Shown piece by piece: positions 51,643-61,312 of a DNA stretch of 64,000 nt. The position numbers and the translations under genes are program-made. The DNA is from Candidatus Bathyarchaeota archaeon (lineage in GTDB: Archaea > Thermoproteota > Bathyarchaeia > Bathyarchaeales > Bathycorpusculaceae). Positions within the stretch are counted from its first letter, which is position 1. Each line of letters starts with the position of its first letter. The notes beneath the pieces are model-generated. The model was not told the origin of the DNA. It was given only the letters and a program-made list of their open reading frames with translations, and searched no databases. The stretch lies in the NCBI GenBank assembly GCA_026014545.1, contig JAOZIH010000003.1:91318-155317 (forward strand), given 5' to 3'.

Positions 51643-52284
51643 ATGTTTTCACCTCAACTTCTCTTTGAGAGGATGCTATTGAAGGAACCTTTTGTTGAGT
51701 TCGTCAAGAGAGAGTTAGGCTCCAACGTTTTGCTAATCACTTGCGGGTTGCCTGGAACCTGGAAAACCGAAACTTCCGAGGAAATCTCAAAGATCAAGGG
51801 GTATCCGATTCTCAGGAGCGATTTGATCCGCTTGGAAGTTCTCAAAAACGAGGATGTGTTTGACCCGAAAGTGGCTGGGAACATGAGCAAGCGCTTGTCC
51901 GTGTATGATGAAATGTTCCGGAGAGCAGAAGATCTAGCAGGCAAAAGCAAGCAGGGCTTAATTTTGGATGCTACTTTCGTTACGCAGGATCTGCGGAGAC
52001 GCGCCGCTGAAATTGCCGCTAAACACGGCATGACCTTTATTATTCTTGAAACTCACTGTTCCGAGGAAGCGTCTATTGCGCGGATTCTTAGACGAACAAA
52101 GGAGAATTATGAATCAAACGCTCTGACCAAGGAAGCTTATTACAATAACAAGAGCAAGTTTGAACCTGTTGACGTAGATGACCTGAAGAAGCGTTTCCCG
52201 CAGCTTAGCATTATGCATTTTACAGTGGACACGGAGCATGACGCCCCAGAGGACTGGTACATCATCGGCGTGGAGAAAAAATAG
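51643..52284 (+). CDS. P-loop kinase of the COG0645 / zeta-toxin type with altered Walker A
   Basis: About 213 residues. Walker A reads GLPGTWKTE: the usual Gly before Lys is Trp. Other features are typical of small ATP-dependent kinases: LRSDLIRLEV after the P-loop, QGLILDATFVTQDLRRRAAEIA (Walker B-like) and ARILRRTKENYESN as lid. In bacteria this kinase is often fused to an APH-like kinase (COG2187); a COG2187 gene lies 0.9 kb downstream on the other strand. ATG 51643 is preferred; a GTG at 51616 would add nine residues. Confidence 0.75.
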   Translation: MFSPQLLFERMLLKEPFVEFVKRELGSNVLLITCGLPGTWKTETSEEISKIKGYPILRSDLIRLEVLKNEDVFDPKVAGNMSKRLSVYDEMFRRAEDLAGKSKQGLILDATFVTQDLRRRAAEIAAKHGMTFIILETHCSEEASIARILRRTKENYESNALTKEAYYNNKSKFEPVDVDDLKKRFPQLSIMHFTVDTEHDAPEDWYIIGVEKK

Positions 52285-52296
52285 CCAGGCAGCTCC

Positions 52297-53163
52297 ATGA
52301 TCATAGATTTGCATATTCATTCAAAGCAATCTGACGGCGCCTTAACTGTCGAAGAAATCTTCAAGGAGGCTAAACGCCGAAATATCAGCTTCATGTCCAT
52401 CACAGACCACGATTCCATCGATTGTCAACCAGTGGCGGTTGAAGCCGCTGCAGAGGCAGGAATCCGCTACGTTTCGGGCGTTGAATTAAACGTAACTTTC
52501 TCGCACCAAAGATATCACCAGGGTAAGTCAATATCGCTGGATTTTCTAGGCTACCAATTTGACGTAGAAGATAAGGCGTTAAAGTCTAAGCTTGAGCAGA
52601 TGGCACGTTACCGCGAGGAAAGAGCCGCCAAAATCCTCAGCAACCTTAACGCAGAATTCAAAAAAGAAGGTATTCCGCCGCTAACGAAGCGCGATTTCGA
52701 CGAGATCCAAGCCTCCGTTGACGGAACCCTTGGCAGGCCACACATCGCGGATTACCTTGTGCGGAAGGGTATTGTTCGGAATAGACAGGAGGCTTTTGAC
52801 CGCTACCTCGTGAAATGCGACGTGCCCAAGTATCCGCTTTACCTCGAGGAGGCATCGCGGCTTGTGAGAAACGCTGGCGGAAAAATAGTGCTGGCGCATC
52901 CCAACGACCCTCATGGGACATCTCTTGTGACGCTTACCAGGTCGCTGGATGAGCAGACGCAAATAATCGAGGAGGCAATGCTGGCGTATATCGATGGCGT
53001 GGAATGCTGGCACATCAGAAATGACGCGGAAACCACTGCGCATTACTTGCGATTTGCAAAGGTGCATCGATTAATCATGACTGGCGGAAGCGACTGTCAC
53101 CAGAAGCCCATAGTCATGGGCACAGTAAAAATCCCAGAATACGTTGCGGAGCAATTTAGGTAA
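52297..53163 (+). CDS. PHP-domain phosphoesterase
   Basis: 288 residues. Metal-binding motifs of the PHP superfamily: DLHIHSKQSDGALT (first His pair), SITDHDS, the Glu of SGVELNV, IVLAHPNDP and TGGSDCHQ near the end. Relatives hydrolyse histidinol phosphate, nucleoside bisphosphates or trim RNA 5' ends (RNase AM). It starts 12 bases after the P-loop kinase gene and is probably cotranscribed with it. Confidence 0.88.
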   Translation: MIIDLHIHSKQSDGALTVEEIFKEAKRRNISFMSITDHDSIDCQPVAVEAAAEAGIRYVSGVELNVTFSHQRYHQGKSISLDFLGYQFDVEDKALKSKLEQMARYREERAAKILSNLNAEFKKEGIPPLTKRDFDEIQASVDGTLGRPHIADYLVRKGIVRNRQEAFDRYLVKCDVPKYPLYLEEASRLVRNAGGKIVLAHPNDPHGTSLVTLTRSLDEQTQIIEEAMLAYIDGVECWHIRNDAETTAHYLRFAKVHRLIMTGGSDCHQKPIVMGTVKIPEYVAEQFR

Positions 53164-53169
53164 TCGTGG

Positions 53170-54177
53170 CTAAAGGTTCTTCGCGTAAGTAGTGCCTAGT
53201 TTGAAATAGGCAGATGCTTCCTTTTTTGCGGCGTCCTTTTCTTCACTACGTACATTTGGGTCGTTTAGTTTGAAGCTGACAACTTTCCCGCGAACGTAAG
53301 CTCGGTAGCACTTGTAGAACGGCAGAACAGCTATCAATTCTCTGTCAGCAGAGTATTCCACGTATTTTTCAATAAATACTTCAGAAAGGTCTGCGCGTCC
53401 TCTGAAGTCCAGGTCCATGGCGAGAAACGCCACGTCAGCGGCGACGTCGGAATATCGGAATCTGTCGTTGAATTCTATGGCGTCGAAGATGTAGATGCCG
53501 TTTGTTATGAAGATGTTGCCCGAGTGGATGTCTCCGTGGCAGTCTCTGACTTTGCCAGTTGCGACACGTTTCGCGAAAACCGCTGCGTTTAGCTTCATGA
53601 AATTATCGACTTTGCTGTGGATTAGCTCGAAGTCTTCCTTAGATACTGTTTTGCCGATGAACTCCACAGTTTGATCGAAATTTTCTCTCCAGTTTGCCTC
53701 TATTATAGGTAGGGCGCCGAACTTGCTTATCTGCGGGTTTGTCTCCGCTTTCGCATGGAATTCCGCGATTCGCTTAGCTATCCTTTCCACAAGTCTCGCG
53801 TCCACCTTGTTCTCTTCGAGGAGTCTGCTCATTATCTTCTCCTGCGGCAGTCGTTTCATTTTCACCGCGTACTCAACCGTTTCGCCGACACCTTTGATCT
53901 TGATCGCATCAGCCTTATTGATGGGCACGACTTCAAGGTACATGTCGCCGCACAGCCGCCTGTTCAGCTCCAGCTCCTTCTCGCAGAAGAAACGCCTCTT
54001 CTCCAGCGTTGTGAAGTCGAGAAAGCCGAAGTTCACAGCCTTCTTCACCTTGTAAACAAACCTTTCAGTTAGGAAGACGAAGGAAATGTGTGTCTGCTCA
54101 AGCTCAACTTTGCCCACGTTTTCGTCGTAGGCTTCAGGCTTCATTAAAGCGTCCACAATTTGCTTTTGAGCCAGCAT
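53170..54177 (-). CDS. Aminoglycoside-phosphotransferase-like kinase (COG2187)
   Basis: 335 residues. Protein-kinase-like fold: FVYKVKKAVNFGFLDFTTLEKRRFFCEKELELNRRL carries the ATP lysine and the N-lobe Glu; catalytic loop CHGDIHSGNIFI (HGDxHxxN); metal Asp in YIFDAIEFNDRFRYSDVAADVAFLAMDL. The natural substrate is unknown. In many bacteria it forms one chain with the P-loop kinase seen here at 51643. It is convergent with the PHP gene. Confidence 0.88.
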   Translation of the reverse strand: MLAQKQIVDALMKPEAYDENVGKVELEQTHISFVFLTERFVYKVKKAVNFGFLDFTTLEKRRFFCEKELELNRRLCGDMYLEVVPINKADAIKIKGVGETVEYAVKMKRLPQEKIMSRLLEENKVDARLVERIAKRIAEFHAKAETNPQISKFGALPIIEANWRENFDQTVEFIGKTVSKEDFELIHSKVDNFMKLNAAVFAKRVATGKVRDCHGDIHSGNIFITNGIYIFDAIEFNDRFRYSDVAADVAFLAMDLDFRGRADLSEVFIEKYVEYSADRELIAVLPFYKCYRAYVRGKVVSFKLNDPNVRSEEKDAAKKEASAYFKLGTTYAKNL

Positions 54178-54388
54178 TTGTCTTCACCAAGCTTGTTAAT
54201 ATATTGCCTTATTTTGTAAAATTTCCTGCGGTATATAGGAATATTCCACGGCAAATAACAAACCTTGATTAAGCAATGTAGGCTTCAACAGCCAATAAGC
54301 CCAGTTTGAGGCGCCTATTCGCATTTCTTGACATATTACGATTTCGGAATACAAAGATAAATACTGATTCAAAACAACTTTTTTCCGG

Positions 54389-54493
54389 GTGCTGCTGTTG
54401 GATATTGAAACCGCAGATGCCCTGCAGAGAGCCCTCAAAGATGCAGGTTACTCTGATAATGCGATAGCAGAAATTATGAAGTGGTACACTTAG
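54389..54493 (+). CDS. Small protein of 31-34 residues
   Basis: GTG 54389 (or TTG 54398) starts a short amphipathic protein ending ADALQRALKDAGYSDNAIAE plus IMKWYT. The pattern of helix, Gly-Tyr-Ser turn and helix looks like a genuine folded mini-domain. A weak TATA (GATAAATACT, 54355-54364) would put the transcript start close to the GTG, making it leaderless. The 180 bases to the next gene show no other feature. Confidence 0.45.
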   Translation: MLLLDIETADALQRALKDAGYSDNAIAEIMKWYT

Positions 54494-54672
54494 GGGCGCT
54501 CCCAACTCAATTTTGCGGTAACTTCGTAGCTTCGCTTTTAGCTTTCCAACTGATTTTGACGAAATATGTAGGCTCCTTCTACAAGCCGTGTCTCCGGCGA
54601 GGGCGGCATGCCAAATCTAAAACGGCAATCTTAATAGCGCGATGCTTGAACTTAGCTTATAGGGGATGAGTT

Positions 54673-55920
54673 ATGGTTCAGCAAACAGCGCTAACTATTG
54701 CTTTGGAACAGCTGAGGTTAGCTGCTGAGAAGCTGGAGTTGGATGCCGGGATACATGAGTTGCTTAAGAAGCCTAAGAGGACCCTTATAGTGTCGGTTAC
54801 CATAAAGATGGATGATTGCAGCATTGGCGTCTTCAACGGTTGCCGCGTGCAGCATTGGGACGTTAGGGGCCCATTCAAGGGCGGCATTCGGTATCATCCT
54901 GACTTGACTATCGATGATGTAGCTGCGCTTGCAATGTGGATGACTTGGAAATGCGCCATTGTTGATCTTCCTTATGGCGGCGCAAAAGGCGGAATCGCTT
55001 GTGATCCTAAAAAGATGTCTCAGGAGGAGCTGGAGAGGCTCACGCGGCGCTATGTAAGCTTAATTTTTGATTATCTTGGGCCGCATCGGGATATACCTGC
55101 GCCTGATGTCTACACTAACGAGCAGACTATGGCGTGGGTAATGGACACATACAGTCAGCTTAAAGGTTATAGCGTTCCAGAAAGCGTTACTGGAAAACCC
55201 ATAGAGGTCGGCGGCTCCGAGGGCAGAGTGTGCGCAGCATCATTGGGCTTGGCTCTCTGCATCAGGGAAGCTGCTAAACTTTTGAAATTGAACCTTAAGA
55301 ACGCTAAAGTGGCGGTGCAGGGCTTCGGCAACGTGGGCTACAACGCTGCAAGTATAATGCACAGCTTAGGCTGCAAAATCGTCGCGGTAAGCGACTCATC
55401 TGGCGGAATTTACTGCGAGGATGGCATAAACCCATCTGATGTGCAAGCGCACAAGAAGAAAACGGGTTCTGTAATAAACTACAAGAACTGCCGGAACATA
55501 ACAAATGAGGAGTTACTGCAGACTGAATGCGACATTCTAATTCCCGCAGCACTGCAGAACCAGATCACGGGAGATAACGTGGATAAGATCCGCGCGAAGA
55601 TAGTGGCGGAAGGCGCGAATGGTCCTACAACGCCTGAAGCGGACAAGGCGCTTCATGAGAAGGGCGTGTGCCTCATCCCTGATATCCTCGCGAATTCCGG
55701 AGGCGTTATAGTAAGCTATTTCGAGTGGGTTCAGAATTTGACGCGAGAGCATTGGCCGTTAGCCGAAGTTAACGCTAAGCTGGAAAACAAAATAGTCAAG
55801 GCGTTCTATGAAGTGCAGAAGTTATCACGGAAGGAAGAAAGCGATATGCGAACAGCCGCGCTGATGCTTGGTGTAGGCCGCGTTGCGCAAGCGATTAAGA
55901 CGCTGGGCTTATGGCCATAG
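54673..55920 (+). CDS. gdhA: Glutamate dehydrogenase
   Basis: 415 residues, hexameric archaeal/bacterial type. Interconverts glutamate and 2-oxoglutarate plus ammonia. Motifs: RGPFKGGIRYHPDLT with the substrate Lys, LPYGGAKGGIACDP with the catalytic Lys, IPAPDVYTNEQTMAWVMD, the Rossmann loop VQGFGNVGYNAA and AEGANGPTTPEAD. The Asp of SDSSGG after the second strand suggests NAD use but does not prove it. QHWDVRGP replaces the more common QHNDARGP. Confidence 0.95.
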   Translation: MVQQTALTIALEQLRLAAEKLELDAGIHELLKKPKRTLIVSVTIKMDDCSIGVFNGCRVQHWDVRGPFKGGIRYHPDLTIDDVAALAMWMTWKCAIVDLPYGGAKGGIACDPKKMSQEELERLTRRYVSLIFDYLGPHRDIPAPDVYTNEQTMAWVMDTYSQLKGYSVPESVTGKPIEVGGSEGRVCAASLGLALCIREAAKLLKLNLKNAKVAVQGFGNVGYNAASIMHSLGCKIVAVSDSSGGIYCEDGINPSDVQAHKKKTGSVINYKNCRNITNEELLQTECDILIPAALQNQITGDNVDKIRAKIVAEGANGPTTPEADKALHEKGVCLIPDILANSGGVIVSYFEWVQNLTREHWPLAEVNAKLENKIVKAFYEVQKLSRKEESDMRTAALMLGVGRVAQAIKTLGLWP

Positions 55921-56015
55921 TAAGCAGTGTTGCCGCGTTTTCCCTAAAATCCCAAATTATTTAATCTAAACATTTAAACTACTCATCTTATATTCTGCTT
56001 CGCCGCAATAAGTTA

Positions 56016-56612
56016 GTGCCGAAGGGGGAAAGAGCCGTGCCATTACTCGTTAAGGATCTGGATTTTTGTTTCGAGAATTTACTTGTAAAAGTAATTGCTG
56101 ACCGAAACTACCCTGAAATTCAGCTTGCCGGGCTATCCATAGGGCCCTTGGAAGAAGGAAATGAGTATGAAGTTTATTACTGGGTAGCACAGGAACTCGT
56201 TAAGGCGGGAATTGCCCATTTCCGCGAAGATGACTGCCTAGACGCAACTAAGCTTTACAAGATTCAATGGAAAGAGCGCGTTCAAGTGGCGGGGCAAATC
56301 TCCGAGTTGCCAGAGGATTTCTATCCGAGGCTTCGCCGTTACTTGGCATATATAAAAAGCGAAATAGCTAAGCATCCGGAGAAAGTGCAGGAGTATGAAA
56401 AGGCGAAGCATTCCGCATGGGACATAGTGAATTCTCGATTAAAGAAAATTGTCACGTTATCTTCTGGCCCGCCACAGTCTGATCAGATTCAAAAGAAATT
56501 TACATGCGAAGAGCGTTTTATTTACGTTCAACTTAGCAAAATTATCAATGAGTGGAAGGCGCAGATTTTAAATTTTGAAGGAGAGCGTGAAGTAGGATGG
56601 CCAGAGAGTTAG
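56016..56612 (+). CDS. GINS-complex subunit, partner of MCM
   Basis: 198 residues. The N-terminal 75 residues are a small beta-rich domain; the rest is helical with ELPEDFYPRLRRYLAYIKSEI, a helix ending SRLKKIVTLSSG, and FTCEERFIYVQLSKIINEWK, the GINS A-domain pattern. Beta-domain-first order fits Gins23, although some motifs recall Gins51. GINS activates the MCM helicase. The last 16 bases overlap the mcm start, the same linkage seen in other archaea. GTG 56016 is used; GTG 56037 after AGGGGGA is the alternative. Confidence 0.78.
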   Translation: MPKGERAVPLLVKDLDFCFENLLVKVIADRNYPEIQLAGLSIGPLEEGNEYEVYYWVAQELVKAGIAHFREDDCLDATKLYKIQWKERVQVAGQISELPEDFYPRLRRYLAYIKSEIAKHPEKVQEYEKAKHSAWDIVNSRLKKIVTLSSGPPQSDQIQKKFTCEERFIYVQLSKIINEWKAQILNFEGEREVGWPES

Positions 56613-58633
56613 AGACAGTAGATCCGCAGAAAAGCTTTCTCGAGTTCTTTAAAAAGGAGAAGTATCGCCAGCGAATCTCGCAGATGGCCATAGCTGGGCG
56701 TGAATCAGTTACCATAGATTTCGAAGACCTCTTCGCATTTGACCAGAGCTTAGCCGAGAAGCTGATGGAAAAGCCAGATGTTTTCCTGCAGTATGCCAGC
56801 AACGCTGCGCGTGAGCAGCTTGAAATAGAAGATGCGGAATACGCCCAGAAAATAGACAAAATCACCGTAAGAGTCGTTCAGCTTCTTGGCAAAGAGCCGC
56901 TGCGCAAGCTCGGTTCAAAGCATCTTGGAAAACTAGTCATGATCGAAGCCATAGTGGTCCGAGCCACACCAGTGCGGCCTATGGTGATGAACGCCGCTTT
57001 CAAATGCAAGCGTTGCGGAACTTTAACAAATGTGGAGCAAACCGGCCCATTTCTGAGAGCGCCTTTTGAATGCAGCGACCCCAATTGTAGGCAAAAGGGG
57101 CCTTTCGAGTTCATGCAAGACGAATCCACGTTCGTTGATTCACAAGACCTCCGCTTGCAAGAGCGCCCTGAAGACTTGCCTCCTGGTCAGCTGCCGCGCA
57201 CGGTAAATGTTAAGCTCGTTGGCAGCGACATAGTTGATGTTGCCCGACCAGGTGATCACGTTTCGATTGTTGGAATCGTCCGTGCGGTTGCGCCCTCCAA
57301 GCCTGGAATAGGTAAACTGCGCACTTTTGTTTTGCATATAGATGCTAACTCAATAACAGTGTTAGGTAAAGAACCAGAGGCTTCTCCACCCACACCTGAG
57401 GAAGAAGAGAAAATCCTTGCGCTTGCAAGAGACCCGTGGGTTCACAGGAAAATAATGAATTCGATAGCGCCTTCAATCTACGGCTACGAGCATATCAAGG
57501 AAGCCATAATGTATCTTCTCTTCGGCGGTGTATCCAAAAGCCTTCCCGACATTACCGTGCGTGGAGAAATAAACACGCTCCTGATCGGTGACCCAGGCAC
57601 CGCCAAATCCCAACTTTTGCAGTATGTAGCTCGGATTGCTCCACGTGGTCTATACACTTCGGGTCGCGGAACAACCGCTGCTGGCTTAACTGCAGCCGTA
57701 ATCCGCGAAAAAGGTGGAAGCATGAGCCTTGAAGCAGGCGCTTTGGTGCTGGCTGACAAAGGCATAGCATGCATCGACGAGATGGATAAGATGCGCCCAG
57801 AGGACCGCGTTGCTATACATGAGGCCATGGAGCAGCACACGGTTTCAGTCGCTAAAGGCGGAATTGTCGCCACATTAAACGCTCGCACAGCCATACTCGC
57901 CGCAGCTAACCCTTCCTTAGGCAGATATGAACCACACCGAACCGTAGCCGAGAACATCTCTTTGCCCGTGACAATTCTATCCAGGTTTGACTTGATTTTC
58001 GTGTTGCGGGATATCCCGAATAAAGACTCAGATGCAAAAATGTTGGAGCACATCCTTGAAATTCACAAAAGAGGCGCAAGCCCCCTGGAAGCGCAAATAG
58101 AGCCAGATCTGCTGCGGAAATACATAAGCTATGCCAAAACCATTAAGCCCGTGCTAAGCAGTGCCGCTGCGAAGCGTCTGGGCGAGTTCTATTTGGCTAT
58201 GCGTTCTGCAAGCGAGACTGAGGGGTCGCCTGTAGCGATTACCGCGCGGCAGCTGGAGTCGCTTGTTCGCATCGCTGAGGCAAGAGCGCGTGTAGCTTTG
58301 AGGAAGGAGGTTACGGCTGAAGATGCAGAGGCGGCGATAGCTATTATGAAAAGGTCGCTAGAAGAGGTTGGAATAGATGTGTCCTCTGCTAAGATGGATA
58401 TAGACCTTATAATGACTGGGAAACCTAAAAGCGTCAGAGACAAGCTGCAAGTTGTGCTCTCCGTGTTAGTTGAGATGGAGAAGGAAATAGGCATGGTGGA
58501 GAAGGCTGCGCTTGTAAGCGAATTGGAGTCGAAACATCAGATTCCAAAGGCTGAAACAGAACGCATGCTTAACCAGCTGCTACGTGAAGGCACCATTTAC
58601 GAGCCAAGAGAAGGATATCTGAAGAAGACTTGA
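56597..58633 (+). CDS. mcm: MCM replicative DNA helicase
   Basis: 678 residues. N-terminal helical domain and OB fold with a zinc knuckle (FKCKRCGTL ... CSDPNCRQKG, about 136-163), then the AAA+ domain: Walker A GDPGTAKSQ at about 331, Walker B CIDEMDKM, sensor 1 AAANPSLGRYE, arginine finger in SRFDLIF, and a C-terminal winged helix. No intein or insertion. It unwinds DNA at the replication fork as a hexamer. Confidence 0.96.
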   Translation: MARELETVDPQKSFLEFFKKEKYRQRISQMAIAGRESVTIDFEDLFAFDQSLAEKLMEKPDVFLQYASNAAREQLEIEDAEYAQKIDKITVRVVQLLGKEPLRKLGSKHLGKLVMIEAIVVRATPVRPMVMNAAFKCKRCGTLTNVEQTGPFLRAPFECSDPNCRQKGPFEFMQDESTFVDSQDLRLQERPEDLPPGQLPRTVNVKLVGSDIVDVARPGDHVSIVGIVRAVAPSKPGIGKLRTFVLHIDANSITVLGKEPEASPPTPEEEEKILALARDPWVHRKIMNSIAPSIYGYEHIKEAIMYLLFGGVSKSLPDITVRGEINTLLIGDPGTAKSQLLQYVARIAPRGLYTSGRGTTAAGLTAAVIREKGGSMSLEAGALVLADKGIACIDEMDKMRPEDRVAIHEAMEQHTVSVAKGGIVATLNARTAILAAANPSLGRYEPHRTVAENISLPVTILSRFDLIFVLRDIPNKDSDAKMLEHILEIHKRGASPLEAQIEPDLLRKYISYAKTIKPVLSSAAAKRLGEFYLAMRSASETEGSPVAITARQLESLVRIAEARARVALRKEVTAEDAEAAIAIMKRSLEEVGIDVSSAKMDIDLIMTGKPKSVRDKLQVVLSVLVEMEKEIGMVEKAALVSELESKHQIPKAETERMLNQLLREGTIYEPREGYLKKT

Positions 58634-58646
58634 GAGGCGTAGAATC

Positions 58647-59732
58647 ATGAAGACAGTGATTGTTGTCGCGGGCACGAGACCTGAAATAATAAAGATGGCG
58701 CCTGTGATACGGGCTCTGCAAAGAAACAAAATTCCCTTCACTTTTGTCCACTGCGGTCAGCACTATGATTATAACATGTCGCAGCAGTTCATTGAAGAAC
58801 TAGCACTTCCACCACCAGACATCGCTTTCAAAATCAAGATTGCCTCGCCTGCTGCGCAAACAGCGCGGATAATGCTGAACATGGCTGATTTGCTAAAGAA
58901 AACCGCGCCAGTCTTGGTTCTGGTTGAGGGCGACACTAACAGTGTACTAGCAGCAGCCCTTGCAGCGAACAAACATGGAATTTCCGTGGGGCATGTTGAA
59001 GCTGGTTTAAGAAGTTTTGACCTACGCATGCCAGAAGAACATAACAGGCGCTTAACTGACCATGTATCAGAGCATTTGTTCGCTCCTACACGCCGGGCAG
59101 AAGCCAATTTGAAAAACGAGAATGTTTGGGGTAAAATCTACGTAACTGGAAACACAGTTATCGACGCTGTGCATCAACATCTACCCATAGCGAAAAAGAA
59201 ATCCCGAATCCTTGAAGAAATACGTTTTGAAAGGTTCGCGTTGGCAACAGCGCACAGAGCCGAAAACGTGGATAACCTACTGGTACTAAAGAATTTCATG
59301 GAAGCCTTCGCGGAATCGCCGCTGCCCATTGTCTACCCGATGCATCCGCGCACCAAAAAGCAATTACACAAGAGCGGATTATACTCAAAAGTCAAAAAGA
59401 GCCGGAATATTCAGATTTTGCCGCCTGTTGGCTATTTGGACTTTCTTGTACTAATGAAAAAATGCGAATTAATCATCACCGACTCAGGCGGCATCCAGGA
59501 AGAAGCCACCGCGCCATGCATAAAGAAGCCCATAATAGTGATTAGATTATCGACAGAAAGACCTGAAGCAGTAGAAGCTGGCTTCGCCACGGTTGCCGGA
59601 ACCGAAAAAAACGGGATACTCTCCGCCATAGATTCAGCCTTGACGAGCAGAAAACAGCTCCCAAGTGAATCTCCTTTCGGCGATGGAAAAGCCGCTGAAA
59701 AAATCACAGAAATCGTCAAAACCCTCTTTTAA
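58647..59732 (+). CDS. wecB: UDP-N-acetylglucosamine 2-epimerase
   Basis: 361 residues, GT-B-like fold. Motifs: GTRPEIIKMAPVI at the N-terminus, HCGQHYDYNMSQ, VEGDTNSVLAAALAA, GHVEAGLRSFD (catalytic), MPEEHNRRLTDHVSEHLFAPT, TAHRAENVDN and TDSGGIQEEATA. It converts UDP-GlcNAc to UDP-ManNAc, a precursor for surface glycans or N-glycosylation. It follows mcm by 13 bases and may share its transcript. Confidence 0.93.
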   Translation: MKTVIVVAGTRPEIIKMAPVIRALQRNKIPFTFVHCGQHYDYNMSQQFIEELALPPPDIAFKIKIASPAAQTARIMLNMADLLKKTAPVLVLVEGDTNSVLAAALAANKHGISVGHVEAGLRSFDLRMPEEHNRRLTDHVSEHLFAPTRRAEANLKNENVWGKIYVTGNTVIDAVHQHLPIAKKKSRILEEIRFERFALATAHRAENVDNLLVLKNFMEAFAESPLPIVYPMHPRTKKQLHKSGLYSKVKKSRNIQILPPVGYLDFLVLMKKCELIITDSGGIQEEATAPCIKKPIIVIRLSTERPEAVEAGFATVAGTEKNGILSAIDSALTSRKQLPSESPFGDGKAAEKITEIVKTLF

Positions 59733-59837
59733 CATAAGCGGAAGTTGCCTGAAGACCGCTATGTCTCCACCGTTCGCACTGCTTAGGCACTTAAAGTGAA
59801 AACTATTTATGCCTCGCATCTAAGCATGTTGTAAAGG

Positions 59838-59993
59838 ATGCGATTATCAGTGCCTACCTTTCAATGTAAAAAGTGCGGCCGGAAAATCATTGGCGACTAC
59901 GAAACCTGCCACTGCACTCATGAGCACAATTGTCACGAACAAAAGAACCCTACATGCTGCGGCCAACCTATGCTCGAAATAATAGATGACTAG
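59838..59993 (+). CDS. Small Cys/His-rich zinc protein, 51 residues
   Basis: Starts with ATG 59838 preceded by AAAGG. MRLSVPTFQCKKCGRKIIGD is followed by CHCTHEHNCHEQKNPTCCGQPM. Two cysteine pairs (CKKC, TCCG) with intervening Cys/His clusters fit a rubredoxin-like or double-knuckle zinc site of the kind seen in desulforedoxin-type peptides. Its role is unknown. Confidence 0.65.
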   Translation: MRLSVPTFQCKKCGRKIIGDYETCHCTHEHNCHEQKNPTCCGQPMLEIIDD

Positions 59994-60185
59994 CACCCAC
60001 AAGGATACGCCTTATTCTCCTCTTTAAACATGAGACCGCCATGTCCTTAACCAGCAGCGCTGAAAGCACAGTCCATCATAGGCTCTCTTTACCAAATCAA
60101 CCCGACAAACGTTAAACAGGACACAAGCATCTCCACCGCACGCATCTACCCTATTTCCCGTCTATATGAAAAAGGAGGTATAAGC

Positions 60186-60263
60186 TTGCGCAGAGCACAA
60201 AACTTTGCAAAAGAAACACAAACCCTAATGGTAACGTTTATTACTCTAGTTTATTATTGCTAA
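60186..60263 (+). CDS. Possible leader peptide before the ribosomal operon
   Basis: TTG 60186 lies seven bases after a strong AAGGAGGT. The 25-residue product (MRRAQNFAKETQTLMVTFIT and on) ends 21 bases before the L3 start. The ribosome site is better than most in the window. It could be a leader peptide or simply chance; the remaining 190 bases of this gap show nothing else. Confidence 0.25.
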   Translation: MRRAQNFAKETQTLMVTFITLVYYC

Positions 60264-60284
60264 AAGACGCGAAGCGGGAATACA

Positions 60285-61298
60285 ATGGGTCACAGAAAAA
60301 CTCACGCTCCAAAACATGGTTCACTTGCCTACTTGCCTAGGAAACGTGCCAAACGGCCAGTCGCAAGGATACGCTACTGGCCAAAAATCACCGCAGACGC
60401 TCCCAGGCTTTTAGGTTTTGCAGGTTACAAGGCGGGAATGACTTACGTCTTCACAATAGAAGACCGAAAACGCAGCCCAAACTTCGGAAAAGAAGTAATG
60501 CGCGCTGCCACGGTAATAGAAACGCCGCCCATGCTTATATGCGGCATTCGCGCTTACACGAAAACCCCATATGGACTTACGAACCTAACTGAGGCTTGGA
60601 TGAAAGATCCGCCAGCCGAGCTTGACCGCGCTTTGGTGTTACCTGAAAACTTTGACACCGAAGCGATGCTTCAAAAACTTGAGCAGAACTTGCCGAGCAC
60701 TGCTGTCATCCGGGTTATTGCGGCGACACAGCCTAAGGAAGCAAACCTCTCAAAGAAAAAACCCGAGATAATGGAAATTGAAATAGGCGGCGGTACCATA
60801 GCTAAGCAATTTGAATATGCAAAATCACTTTTAGGGAAAACAGTAACTGCTGAAGAAGTCTTCAAAGACGGCCAATACATCGATGTTGCAGCCATTACCA
60901 CAGGCAAAGGCTTCCAAGGCCCAGTTAAACGCTGGGGCGTCACCATACTTCAGCACAAAGGCAGAAAAACCAAACGCGGCATCGCCACGCTAGGCCCTTG
61001 GAACCCTCACCATATCATGTACACCATCCCACGTGCAGGTCAAATGGGCTATCATCAAAGAACCGAGTACAATAAGCGCATACTCAAAATTGGCAAAGAC
61101 GGCAAAGAAGTTACAGTTAAAGGCGGCTACATACGCTATGGCATACTCAAAGGACCCTACATACTTATAGACGGCAGCATTCTAGGCCCAGAGAAACGTC
61201 TTATACGTCTACGTTATCCGGCGCGGCCGCCAAAAGAAGTGCCTGAAACTCCACCGCAAATCACCTATATATCGCTTGATTCACCTCAAGGGAAGTAA
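60285..61298 (+). CDS. rpl3: 50S ribosomal protein L3
   Basis: 337 residues, the archaeal/eukaryotic length. Starts MGHRKTHAPKHGSLAYLPRKRA as in archaeal L3; further segments KGFQGPVKRWGVTILQHKGRKTKRG and PWNPHHIMYTIPRAGQMGYHQRTE match the peptidyl-transferase-proximal finger. First gene of the ribosomal cluster. Confidence 0.97.
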   Translation: MGHRKTHAPKHGSLAYLPRKRAKRPVARIRYWPKITADAPRLLGFAGYKAGMTYVFTIEDRKRSPNFGKEVMRAATVIETPPMLICGIRAYTKTPYGLTNLTEAWMKDPPAELDRALVLPENFDTEAMLQKLEQNLPSTAVIRVIAATQPKEANLSKKKPEIMEIEIGGGTIAKQFEYAKSLLGKTVTAEEVFKDGQYIDVAAITTGKGFQGPVKRWGVTILQHKGRKTKRGIATLGPWNPHHIMYTIPRAGQMGYHQRTEYNKRILKIGKDGKEVTVKGGYIRYGILKGPYILIDGSILGPEKRLIRLRYPARPPKEVPETPPQITYISLDSPQGK

Positions 61299-61312
61299 CG
61301 GAGACTAAAGAT

